Origin: Planctomycetota bacterium
Lineage (GTDB): Bacteria; Planctomycetota; PUPC01; JACPCR01
NCBI GenBank assembly: GCA_027625095.1
Contig: JAQBXN010000090.1
Coordinates: forward strand, 1 to 36,564
Direction: 5' to 3'
DNA length: 36,564 nucleotides
Shown: piece by piece, positions 1 through 7,149 of the stretch
Position numbering within the stretch: the stretch's first letter is position 1
How the letters are laid out: every line of letters begins with the position of its first letter
Notes under the pieces: generated by a model
Seen by the model: only the letters and a program-made list of their open reading frames with translations
Database searches by the model: none
Told to the model about the DNA's origin: nothing
Made by a program: the position numbers and the translations under genes

Positions 1-250
1 GTTCAGCCTGCCAGTGCTTTCGTAGTTCAGCCTTCCAGGGTGAACCGTCAAATGCGAGTGACGATAGTCAGAATCCTACGTCGCTTTGCGACTGCACAGG
101 CAGGATGCCTATGCTACGAGCAGAACCGCCAGCTCCGGATGTCGTTCAGCCTACCAGGGTGAACCGTCAAACTCGAGTGACGATATTTAGAATTATACGT
201 CGCTTTGCGACTGCACAGGCAGGATGCCTATGCTACGAAGTTACACTGCC
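1..250. repeat. REP/BIME array, 5' side of the transposase
   Basis: Two units of about 119 bases begin at 22 and 141; a truncated piece lies at 1-17. Each unit carries a plus-strand REP (22-45; variant with GTCG foot at 141-164) and a minus-strand REP (94-117, 213-236). The plus REP is the foot GTAG, arm TTCAGCCT, loop TCC, arm AGGGTGAA. The minus REP is GTAG, arm CATAGGCA, loop TCC, arm TGCCTGTG. Between them is a third hairpin, CGTCGC-TTT-GCGAC. A GTAG foot followed by an imperfect hairpin is the known signature of REPs recognised by RAYT transposases, and such a gene follows directly. The array probably continues upstream of the window. Confidence 0.88.
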
Positions 251-363
251 GGTCGGAATGACATTCATTCATAAAAATCTTGCATTCAGATTCCGATCCT
301 GCACCATGATTTCTGCTGGGGCTGCAAACTCTTTTTGGATCACATCACTCGGGCTTGTCGGCC

Positions 364-1047
364 ATGTCCTTCCTCATACGCCAGCGAAAACTGCCGCACT
401 GGGACGTTCCTGGGGCCAGTTATTTCGTCACCGCCTGCCTGGCCGGGAGCATTCCGGCCAGTGGGATGCTGAACCTGAAAAAGTATCGGGAACGGCTCGC
501 CGGCCAAAAAAGCCCGGATGACCTGACCGAAGACGATTGGCTGGATCGCATTCACAAGCTCGTCTTTGCCCGATTGGATCAGTTCCTCGATAACGAGCCT
601 GCCGCCCGGCATCTGAGGGACCCTCGATTGGCCGACCAGGTCAGGAGAAGTCTCTATCACTTCGCGGGGGAACGGTACGATTTGATCGCATTCGTCGTGA
701 TGGAAAGCCATTACCACTGGCTCTTCCGGCCCAAAGCGAGCTATGAAATGGAACTTGTCGCCCGTCAAGATGACCGGTCTGCACGGGAAAGCATCATGCA
801 CAGCATCGCCAGCTATACGGCTAACCAGTGCAATAAGCTCCTGGGTCGGACAGGGCAGTTCTGGGAGGACGAATCTTATGACCATTGCCCCAGGGATGGT
901 GCCGAGGCGATGCGAATTCTGGATTATATCGAGAACAATCCTGTTGTTGCTGGTTTGGTCCCGCGCCCGGAAGACTGGCCGTTTTCTTCGGCTGTGGACA
1001 GGAAAAAGCTGGGGTTGAAGCCCGGCGCCCCGCTGGTCATGCCGTAG
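364..1047 (+). CDS. REP-associated tyrosine transposase (RAYT, Y1/HUH family)
   Basis: This is a 227-residue single-strand DNA nuclease/transposase of the Y1 (IS200-like) superfamily, RAYT branch. The HUH metal-binding pair is His116-Tyr117-His118 (ESHYHWLF). The likely catalytic tyrosine is Tyr172 in the motif FWEDESYDH. The family's C-terminal signature follows: YIENNPVVAGLV and then EDWPFSSA. The length matches RAYTs. An in-frame TTG lies at 355, but the ATG at 364 fits the start of the family better. Family knowledge: RAYTs bind and cleave REP hairpins beside a GTAG tetranucleotide and are usually single-copy and domesticated. Here the gene is flanked within about 130 bases upstream and 13 bases downstream by arrays of exactly such hairpins. 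Activity is inferred from the intact motifs. Confidence 0.92.
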   Translation: MSFLIRQRKLPHWDVPGASYFVTACLAGSIPASGMLNLKKYRERLAGQKSPDDLTEDDWLDRIHKLVFARLDQFLDNEPAARHLRDPRLADQVRRSLYHFAGERYDLIAFVVMESHYHWLFRPKASYEMELVARQDDRSARESIMHSIASYTANQCNKLLGRTGQFWEDESYDHCPRDGAEAMRILDYIENNPVVAGLVPRPEDWPFSSAVDRKKLGLKPGAPLVMP

Positions 1048-1415
1048 CTGGACGGATTCGTAGTTCAGCCTTCCAGGGTGAACCGTCAAATGCCAATCGG
1101 TGATATTCAGAATCATACGTCGCTTTGCGACGGCACAGGCAGGATGCCTATGCTACGAGCAGAACTGCCAGTTCCGAATTCGTAGTTCAGCCTTCCAGGG
1201 TGAACCGTCAAAAACGATCGATGATATTCAGAATATTCGTCGCTTCGCGACGGCACAGGCAGGATGCCTATGCTACGAGCAGAACTGCCAGTTCCGGATT
1301 CGTAGTTCAGCCTTCCAGGGTGAACAGTCAACACTGACTGACGATATCCAGAATATTCGTCACTTTGCGACTGCACAGGCAGGATGCCTATGCTACGAGC
1401 AGAACTGCCGGTTCT

Positions 1416-1448
1416 TTCGTAGTTCAGCCTTCCAGGGTGAACTACGAA
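1416..1448. repeat. Extended, almost perfectly palindromic REP copy
   Basis: Here the plus-strand REP is followed by TACGAA instead of the usual CGTCAAA. Left arm TTCGTAGTTCA (1416-1426) and right arm TGAACTACGAA (1438-1448) are perfectly complementary. They enclose the CCT-TCC-AGG tip, with only one G/G mismatch on each side. The normal REP has an 8-base arm, so this copy presents a GTAG foot on both strands. Confidence 0.85.
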
Positions 1449-1489
1449 AACGATCGATGATATTCAGAATCATACGTCGCTTTGCGACG

Positions 1490-1574
1490 GCACAGGCAGG
1501 ATGCCTATGCTACGAAAGGCACAGGCAGGATGCCTATGCTACGAAAGGCACAGGCAGGATGCCTATGCTACAAG
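1490..1574. repeat. Three tandem 29-base copies of the minus-strand REP
   Basis: Copies start at 1490, 1519 and 1548. They are identical through the hairpin and the GTAG foot, and are joined by the linker GAAAG. The last copy ends in CAAG instead of CGAA. The 29-base period equals one REP plus its 5-base flank, as expected if single REPs were copied without the rest of the unit. Confidence 0.88.
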
Positions 1575-1612
1575 CAGAATGCTTCGCTCCATTCACTCTC
1601 CACTTGATTATC

Positions 1613-2056
1613 ATGACTGACAGAATCCAAAACCTTGACGACGAAACTGCCGTACGAATTCTTGAAACGGTCGCCCGGGCGCGGATGCGGGGTGCGGATG
1701 TCCAGACCGACCTGACGCCGGAACTGCGTCAGGCACTCCGTGACCAATTGCCGGCCTCAGCCGGAGACCAGTCTGCAGACACCGGCGAGCTGGCCCGCCA
1801 GGCACTGCTGCTGCTGGCCGAAGACCCGGAGACCTCTGCCGCTATCGAGCACTTGATCGAGAACCCTCAACCTCCGATGCGATTCGGGCTCGGCACGACC
1901 GTCGCCATCGTCACCGCGGCCATGATCGCGCTTCAGACCCATGTCCGGTTCGAAAAGGACTCGTCCGGCAAGTGGAAGCTGCTCGTTGAGAAAATGCCGA
2001 CGAAGGATGGACTGCTCAAAGACCTCGTCAGCCGGATTCTGGGCTGGAAGGAATGA
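1613..2056 (+). CDS. Hypothetical protein with one predicted membrane segment
   Basis: I do not recognise this 147-residue protein. The N-terminal half is helical and acidic (DDETAVRILETVARARM). Residues 91-110 are hydrophobic (FGLGTTVAIVTAAM) and could be one transmembrane helix. The C-terminus is a short basic/amphipathic tail ending in SRILGWKE. The frame stays open upstream as far as 1100, but that part merely translates the REP array (QAGCLCYEQNC repeated every 40 residues), so the ATG at 1613, just after the array, is chosen. No Shine-Dalgarno sequence is visible. A membrane-anchored accessory protein is possible, but no function can be assigned. Confidence 0.6.
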   Translation: MTDRIQNLDDETAVRILETVARARMRGADVQTDLTPELRQALRDQLPASAGDQSADTGELARQALLLLAEDPETSAAIEHLIENPQPPMRFGLGTTVAIVTAAMIALQTHVRFEKDSSGKWKLLVEKMPTKDGLLKDLVSRILGWKE

Positions 2057-2296
2057 GCGTCCCCAGCCAGGATTCAGCCAAGGTCCGGAGCATATCCCGA
2101 CGCCACAACGAGTGGAAAACTCAAGTGCCTTCACTCAGCGCATCTGCCTGGAACGGAATGGATGTCCTCTGGATCATACACAGCATGCCATGGGCATTGT
2201 TGAGACTCTCTGGCTCTGCTACCATCATGGGTCATGGCCCGGATTTATCCCGGTTCAGTAGCTTTCCTGACACCACAACCGTGATCGAATACCCAA
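2057..2296. other. Intergenic stretch, possible degraded sequence
   Basis: No convincing gene is present. A 95-codon frame starts at 2053, overlapping the previous stop, but its composition is not protein-like. The piece CACAACGAGTGG...CAAGTGCC...CTCAGCGC near 2104-2144 resembles CACAACCGTG...CAAGTGCC...CTCAGCACC near 2274-2312. A short sequence may have been duplicated ahead of the nucleotidyltransferase start. Confidence 0.35.
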
Positions 2297-2647
2297 GTGC
2301 CGTCTCTCAGCACCACAACGACCGACCTTTCCTCAATTAAGCATGTTGCTGATGAGATTGCCCTGCGATTTTCTCCGCAGCGGATCATTCTATTTGGCTC
2401 ACACGCATATGGCAGCCCTTCCGAAGATAGCGACGTGGACCTGCTGGTAATCATGGACACCACAGCGAGAAACGTGGATCAGGCATTCGAAATACGCCGG
2501 GCCATTGAATTTCCGTTCCCCACCGATCTGCTGGTAAGGAAACCTTCGGAAGTAAAGGAGCGGATCGCCCAGGGGGACTGCTTTCTTCAGGAGATCCTTG
2601 AGAAAGGGCAGACGCTGTATGAAGCCTCTGACAACAGAGTGGGTTAA
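2297..2647 (+). CDS. Minimal nucleotidyltransferase (MNT), HEPN partner
   Basis: This is a 116-residue MNT-fold protein. The signature GSHAYG followed by SDVDLLV places Gly34-Ser35 and Asp46/Asp48 as the nucleotide and metal-binding residues (GSx10DxD). Family knowledge: such proteins pair with HEPN-domain ribonucleases and act as antitoxins, in studied cases by AMPylating the HEPN partner. The HEPN frame starts at 2619, overlapping the last 29 bases of this gene, as is typical, but that partner is broken. The GTG at 2297 gives a 16-residue tail before the family core; no better in-frame start is obvious. The gene looks intact but may be an orphan antitoxin. Confidence 0.8.
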   Translation: MPSLSTTTTDLSSIKHVADEIALRFSPQRIILFGSHAYGSPSEDSDVDLLVIMDTTARNVDQAFEIRRAIEFPFPTDLLVRKPSEVKERIAQGDCFLQEILEKGQTLYEASDNRVG

Positions 2648-3009
2648 CAAAGCAGAAGGCGATTTTCGGGTGGCCAAAGGGCAGAGGGCAGATGGTAGAT
2701 GAAGCGCCCGTTTATGACGCTGTCTGTTTTCATGCTCAACAATGTTCAGAAAAGTACCTCGAGGCACTTCTCGTCGAGCGTGACCAGTAATTCCCGAAGA
2801 CCCATGACTTGGAGACCTTGGCAAAGCTGCTTTTGCCGCTCTGTCCGGACCTTGGCCAACACACGGATCAACTGCTGTTCCTGACCGTTTTTGCGGTTGA
2901 GATTCGCTACCCAGGAGTTCAGGCGACGCCAGAGGATGCCGAACGCTGTCTCGATGCAGCGCAAGGGGTTCGAGTGGTTTGCCGAGATCTGCTTGGCCTG
3001 AAAACGTAG
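2619..3009 (+). pseudogene. HEPN-domain protein, frameshifted and with an internal stop
   Basis: The start MKPLTTEWVNKAEGDFRVAK in the first frame is a typical HEPN N-terminus. It runs into a stop at about 2700. The continuation is in another frame: PVYDAVCFHAQQCSEKYLEA (from 2707), then a TAA at 2788-2790, then PKTHDLETLAKLLLP and on to LLGLKT at 3009. Joined together, the pieces reproduce the usual HEPN layout. The first break lies in a low-complexity run, AAAGGGCAGAGGGCAGATGG (2679-2698), that looks inserted. Two independent lesions argue for real decay rather than one sequencing error. The start overlaps the upstream nucleotidyltransferase gene. Confidence 0.75.
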
Positions 3010-3066
3010 TGGTTAATGGCGCTTCCTTTTCACCCGGGAGACCACCGCTTCGAGTTTGCTGCCGGA

Positions 3067-4428
3067 CTAATCACTGAACCGAAGCGCGTAGATGTCTGCG
3101 TCTTTGAGCTTGAAGCGGAATCTGAGCGATCTGCCTGCGAGATGGGAAAGATCGCTCCCGCCATTCCACGATACGGCCGCATCCAACTCATCTCCGAACA
3201 TCGGTGGCATTTCATTAAGTGCAAATCCCTGGATGGGTGTTCCGTCCTCCTGCTGAACTTCAACCGCAACCGAGCCCGCAGCGGAGGTAGCGTAATTCAA
3301 TCGGAGTGTTCGCCCTGTGTAAGTCAAAGGCTTTGTGATCGCTTCTCCGCCATGGTAGCCGGCAAACAGCGAAGCGAATCCAAACGGGCGAATGGTGACT
3401 CGCCGAACGCGGTTCGTCGGCCAGCCGTAATTTTCAGAGATATAAATCGACCATTCGTCATCTGCCGTTTCGAAGATGCCGACAGCGGTGGTGAGGCTGC
3501 GATGAGTCCAATTCTTTTGGTCGAGGCCCGGGCGTACCCAGCCTTCCATGAATGTTCGATCCCAATGCACGCCGTCGCGGCTACTCATGAAGATGGCATC
3601 GGATAGTCCCTCTCCCGGATAGTCCATGCCTTCGGTGTTCCGGGTGCGTTCCGGTATAAATCGCATGGGAAATGAAAGCAGAATTTGCTCAGCACCGGGA
3701 CAGGGCACAGTGGCATTCGTGTAGAAATGTTCCCTCGGCACATCCTGATCGTAGACGTGTGGCTTTGGCTCAGTCCAGTGAATGAAATCATTTGAAGTGC
3801 AGCTCTGGATGGCGCGAACGCCTTTGAATCCGCCCTGGCTGAAGTAGCGACTGAACAGCCGGTAGCAGCCCGCGTGCGGGTCCCACAACGGCACATTGAT
3901 TGAATCGAATGCTCCGGTGACCTTCAGAGGGCCTGACTGAATTCGATCCCAGTGAATGCCGTCCGGGGAACAGAAGCCGTGGAGATTGTCTGTCCCCGAT
4001 CCACCAACGGCCTTGAAGCGTTGGCCCGGATCGGCATCCGGATTGTCGTCCCGGAAGACGCAGAAGTTATGCGACGGCTGTCCCTGATAAATAATGTTGT
4101 TGTCTTTCGAACCTCTAAATTCGAAGAGCCCGAAATTTGGCCTTTCGAAATGAATTCCATCAAGGCTTGTGACCAGGTTCGTGGTCTGGCTCTCGGCACC
4201 ATCGCCGTGCTTTTCATTCAATGGATAGTAGCCCCGGTAATACATCAAAATCCGGTCCTCATCCCTGCACAGGTTGTAGCAACCGGTGCAGGGATTCTCC
4301 CCGGGCTGCTCGGCCTGGAATACGACTTCCCGCCGGATCGGGGGATGCATCCTCAGCGAAGCACCGTTCAGGCTCTCGATCAGATAATGGTCGACAAACA
4401 GTTCACGCTGCGAACCTAGATTTATCAT
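3067..4428 (-). CDS. Glycosidase-like beta-propeller protein (GH32/43-type fold)
   Basis: This is a 453-residue protein with no signal peptide, starting MINLGSQRELFVDHYLIE. Recurring motifs of the form T/CSxDGIHWDR and TSNDFIHWTEP (residues roughly 85-95, 170-180, 215-225, 290-300) are the blade markers seen in five-bladed propeller glycosidases and glycan phosphorylases. The last 100 residues (from about RPFGFASLFAGYHGGE) form a separate beta-sandwich. Similar proteins of unknown activity are common in glycan-degrading bacteria. I cannot identify the catalytic acids with confidence, so the substrate is unknown. It stands alone on the minus strand. Confidence 0.6.
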   Translation of the reverse strand: MINLGSQRELFVDHYLIESLNGASLRMHPPIRREVVFQAEQPGENPCTGCYNLCRDEDRILMYYRGYYPLNEKHGDGAESQTTNLVTSLDGIHFERPNFGLFEFRGSKDNNIIYQGQPSHNFCVFRDDNPDADPGQRFKAVGGSGTDNLHGFCSPDGIHWDRIQSGPLKVTGAFDSINVPLWDPHAGCYRLFSRYFSQGGFKGVRAIQSCTSNDFIHWTEPKPHVYDQDVPREHFYTNATVPCPGAEQILLSFPMRFIPERTRNTEGMDYPGEGLSDAIFMSSRDGVHWDRTFMEGWVRPGLDQKNWTHRSLTTAVGIFETADDEWSIYISENYGWPTNRVRRVTIRPFGFASLFAGYHGGEAITKPLTYTGRTLRLNYATSAAGSVAVEVQQEDGTPIQGFALNEMPPMFGDELDAAVSWNGGSDLSHLAGRSLRFRFKLKDADIYALRFSD

Positions 4429-4525
4429 TCCCTTTCTCCTGAATTTGAAAGGCGAGGATTATACCGGCGAAGGCCGGGATGGGAATCATTCAATCAGGAT
4501 CACCCTGTCCATTGGAGTATGGGAG

Positions 4526-4564
4526 TGTGGGTGTGTGTGTGCTGGCGTCTGAGGTCTGAGGTCT
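4526..4564. repeat. Short GT-rich tract and heptanucleotide tandem repeat
   Basis: A GT-rich run (GTGTGGGTGTGTGTGTGC, 4526-4542) is followed by TCTGAGG repeated twice plus TCT (4548-4564). It lies in the 212-base gap between the divergent genes at 4428 and 4641. Its role is unknown, and slippage between strains is likely. Confidence 0.6.
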
Positions 4565-4640
4565 AAACTCTTGTGCGAACTGAACGGTGTGCGTAACATG
4601 CCCTCGCACCTAGAGACAGGATTCACCCTGGATTCACCTG

Positions 4641-5276
4641 ATGTTTGATCTGATTGCCCGTCCTTGGGCGCTTTGGCTGCTGCTTGCAGTGCCGTTCATT
4701 TTTCTACAGGCGGTACGATCGTTCGCTGACCGGAAAGGCTCGGCCAAACTCGGGATCGCTACGGCCCGATCTCTTATCTGTATCTTCATTATCCTGGAGA
4801 TCACAGGTACGACCTTCTGGTGGGAAAGGAGGGCGGGCGACCTTTACGTTGCTTATCTCGTCGATGTATCAGACAGTGTTACGCCCGAGCTGCGCATCGC
4901 CGCTCAACAGCAGGTGCTGGCTGGCATCAGCGAACAGAAAGATCGAAGGCAAGCCAGCTTGGTTTTCTTTGGAGAAACGTCGGAAACAGTGGTCCCGTTT
5001 GGCGAAGCAACCGAAGCTTCCATCAAGGAAGCATTCGAGACGTACATCAAACCGCTCCCTGGGGCAGCAATTCCGGGGTCAGAGCGACAATCTGTCGAGC
5101 GGGTATTCGTGTTATGGTTTGTATCCTCCAGGACAGACATCCGGGGCTCCGGACGATCCAAAGGCATTTTACAAATCCGCAAAGCATCGCATGTCGGAGC
5201 TATTTTCACTGTTCTTCAGGCCCGCCTGGCTTGGAGTGACGGGCTGTGGAGACCCGGTGAAGATTACCATGCATGA
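4641..5276 (+). pseudogene. Truncated VWA-domain membrane protein (BatA-like N-terminus)
   Basis: The N-terminus MFDLIARPWALWLLLAVPF and a second hydrophobic segment (ARSLICIFIILEITGTTFWW, about residues 43-62) are membrane helices. A VWA beginning follows: YLVDVSDSVTP, where D-x-S-x-S is the MIDAS metal motif. This is the layout of BatA-like or amidotransferase-like VWA membrane proteins. The similarity stops near residue 150 (IPGSERQ). The rest of the frame, to the stop at 5276, is out-of-frame reading of the next fragment. Family members are much longer, so only about a quarter of the gene remains. Confidence 0.65.
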
Positions 5277-5973
5277 ATGGGTGAATCCGTATCCGGAGTT
5301 GACGATTAAGTCTGTCTCCTTCAGGTGCCCGCCGGGCAGGACTTCGGGCCGGATCGAAGTCCTCTTCGCCGTTACCGGTATAGTGACCACCCCCTACGAC
5401 ATCGCCCTGTGGAAAGATCGCAAGAAAATGCCTCTGGTGGCCGCAAATACAATAGAGCTGGAGGCCAATGACCTGCCTGTGATTCCGTCAGAAGGCACCT
5501 GGTTGGAAGAAGAGGACGAAAAACCTCTGACCTTTCTTGATGAGAATGGAAACGAAGTCTGCAAAGTGACCGAGCACTCTCCCGAGTATTCGATACGGCA
5601 CGTCTTCAAGCGATTGGATTCTCCGGGCCTGACCAGCGGCACCACGATTAAGCTGGCGTCCCCACTGGTATGCAAAAAGTTAGCATTGGCTGGCCAGTTT
5701 TACTGGGAATACTTCGGGCCAAAGGTCCATTATGGAGTGACTGATTTTCGGCGGCTTGACTACATCGTCGAAGTCTCGGCCGATGGAAAACAATGGGTAA
5801 TGGTCGGCGAGAAGAAAGGCGTCTGCGGGGAAGACGGGGAACATGTCCATGCACTTCCCAACACGCCCATTCAGTATGTTCGATTGAAGACCAGCGGGAT
5901 AGATTACGTATCGGGGATTAACGGCGGGCAGACATCGGGTGATGCTCTTTCGTGGATTCAACTTTACAAATAG
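5191..5973 (+). pseudogene. 3' fragment of a discoidin (F5/8 type C) domain protein
   Basis: The coding signal seems to begin near 5113 in a frame different from the VWA fragment (GQTSGAPDDPKAFYKSAKHR), with the first ATG at 5191. An Ig-like or beta-rich stretch follows (HEWVNPYPELTIKSVSF). The last third is an F5/8 type C-like carbohydrate-binding domain, with YWEYFGPKVHYGVTDFRRLD, YIVEVSADGKQWVMV and PIQYVRLKTSGI as its strands. It ends as SWIQLYK. The domain is usually at the C-terminus of a large exported glycan-active protein, so the N-terminal catalytic part appears lost. A short translated product from 5191 cannot be excluded. Confidence 0.6.
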
Positions 5974-6049
5974 CCCGCGATACTCCACGTAGTCTTGGCA
6001 CTCCGCGACAAGATTTGCTCTACAGTCACAAAGGGATTGCAGAACAGAA

Positions 6050-6102
6050 CTGCCGCGGAGCGTCAGCACCACGGAAGAAAGCTGCCGCGGAGCGTCAGCA
6101 CC
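6050..6102. repeat. 21-base direct repeat pair
   Basis: CTGCCGCGGAGCGTCAGCAC plus C occurs at 6050-6070 and again at 6082-6102, 32 bases apart. The pair lies just ahead of the scrambled rraA-like copy. It could mark a recombination or insertion boundary. Confidence 0.7.
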
Positions 6103-6111
6103 GCTCAGCTT

Positions 6112-6452
6112 GAAGGAACTCAAGGAAGAATCATTGACTTTCCCGGAAGGGGGTTCCATCCTCCTTCCTTACGATTCTGCAGCCATCTACTGGAGTCAGG
6201 AAAATGTCTGAAGGGAAAGAGATACGTCATCTTTATATTTCGACCATCAAGCGCGTTCGGCGATACAAGGAATTCTATGGCGGTTGTGTGGCCTCTTGAT
6301 CCTCATCGGTGAGATAGAGTCTCTCCCGCCAGAGTGAGGTCCGGCTGGAGCGGGTAAAAGTCTGGGGAGATCTCCTCCGGTGTCATCGACAAGCACGCAG
6401 CCGGGATATTCCTGCTACATCATCCTCTTCTGGGGCGTGCCGATCCGATTCC
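6112..6452. pseudogene. Scrambled partial copy of the rraA-like gene
   Basis: Bases 6112-6290 copy 7729-7905 in the same direction, including about 90 bases of leader and the first 29 codons (ATG at 6204, MSEGKEIRHL). The frame stops at 6299. Bases 6301-6369 match the reverse complement of about 7947-8048, with an internal deletion. Bases 6371-6452 match the reverse complement of about 8072-8156. The pieces keep the order of the source gene but two are individually inverted, so a single inversion does not explain the pattern. The intact gene lies 1.5 kb downstream, beyond the nucleotidyltransferase/HEPN pair. Confidence 0.85.
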
Positions 6453-6470
6453 TTGAATGACCCTCACAAT

Positions 6471-6505
6471 TTGACATTGACGCGATTTGCGTACAATGTT
6501 ACGCA
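6471..6505 (+). promoter_or_regulatory. Promoter with overlapping palindromic operator
   Basis: A -35 TTGACA (6471-6476) and a -10 TACAAT (6492-6497) are separated by 15 bases. The perfect inverted repeat TGCGTA-CAATGT-TACGCA (6488-6505) covers the -10 box and the expected transcription start. The downstream gene begins with a winged-helix domain, so autorepression is the natural inference. Transcription would start at about 6504-6505, making the message from ATG 6508 nearly leaderless. Confidence 0.65.
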
Positions 6506-6507
6506 TT

Positions 6508-7149
6508 ATGCGTGAAACATCGGCTCTGGACGCACTGTTCCCGAAAATTCGTCAAGGCATCCTCGCCGCTACGGTCATGCAACCTGACCGGTGGTGGTTC
6601 TTGAGCGACCTGGCAAGGTATCTTGGCGTCACACCTTCAAGCTTGCAGCGAGAACTCAAGTCCCTCGTCAATGCTCAGATTCTGTCCCGCCGCCAGGAGG
6701 GCAAACAGGTTTACTTCCGGCCCAACCCGGAGTGCCCTTTTCTTGCTGAACTCCAGGGGTTGATGGCCAAGACAGCGGGGTTGGCAGAGATACTTAAGGA
6801 AGCGCTCGAACCGCTCACCGAGTCCATCGAGTGCGCCTTTATTTTCGGTTCAGTCGCCAGATCAGAAGAACACTCGGCCAGCGATGTTGATCTCATGATC
6901 ATCGGCCAAATAGGTCTTGCCATGCTTTCTCCGGTGCTTCGTAATGCCGAGGAACGTCTGAACCGGCCAGTAAACCCAACGGTATATCTCCGAGAAGAAT
7001 TTGCTGATAAGATAAAGGCGCGGCATCACTTTCTTTCCGCCGTGCTCAAAGGAAAGAAACTATTCATCATCGGGAACAAAGATGACCTGGCAGCAGCTTC
7101 TGGCAAACGGCCGAGCCCAAGCGCACGAGACAAGCAAGCAGGAACTTGA
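6508..7149 (+). CDS. wHTH-nucleotidyltransferase fusion (antitoxin-like)
   Basis: This is a 213-residue protein. Residues about 5-75 form a winged helix (FLSDLARYLGVTPSSLQREL then the wing ILSRRQEGKQVYFRPN). Residues 105-195 form an MNT domain with FIFGSVARS and SASDVDLMI (Gly114-Ser115, Asp126, Asp128). Longer starts exist at 6487 (TTG) and 6496 (ATG), but both overlap the promoter, so ATG 6508 is preferred. The gene overlaps the HEPN gene by 68 bases, as is typical of HEPN/MNT modules. Family knowledge: the MNT partner neutralises the HEPN ribonuclease, and the added HTH lets it regulate the operon. The regulatory role here is inferred from the palindrome upstream. Confidence 0.85.
   Translation: MRETSALDALFPKIRQGILAATVMQPDRWWFLSDLARYLGVTPSSLQRELKSLVNAQILSRRQEGKQVYFRPNPECPFLAELQGLMAKTAGLAEILKEALEPLTESIECAFIFGSVARSEEHSASDVDLMIIGQIGLAMLSPVLRNAEERLNRPVNPTVYLREEFADKIKARHHFLSAVLKGKKLFIIGNKDDLAAASGKRPSPSARDKQAGT

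Larger units (their letters stand above)
1050..1600. repeat. REP/BIME array, 3' side of the transposase
   Basis: Plus-strand REPs lie at 1060-1083, 1182-1205, 1302-1325 and 1419-1442. Minus-strand REPs lie at 1133-1156, 1253-1276, 1373-1396, 1490-1513, 1519-1542 and 1548-1571. The unit period is 117-122 bases. Between one unit's minus REP and the next unit's plus REP the two GTAG feet face each other about 25 bases apart, around a small palindrome GAACTG-C-CAGTTC. The TTT-looped hairpin CGTCGC/GCGACG precedes the first four minus REPs (1133 to 1490). This is a BIME-like mosaic of inverted REPs and shares all its modules with the array at 1-250. Confidence 0.9.

Noticed and set aside
340..1116. 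258-codon minus-strand frame over the transposase
   Set aside because: The plus strand encodes the RAYT with its HUH and Tyr motifs. The antisense frame runs into the REP array.
1050..1600. CRISPR-like tandem repeats
   Set aside because: Units are about 120 bases, mostly repeated throughout, built of GTAG-footed hairpins, without unique spacers of even length and without cas genes.
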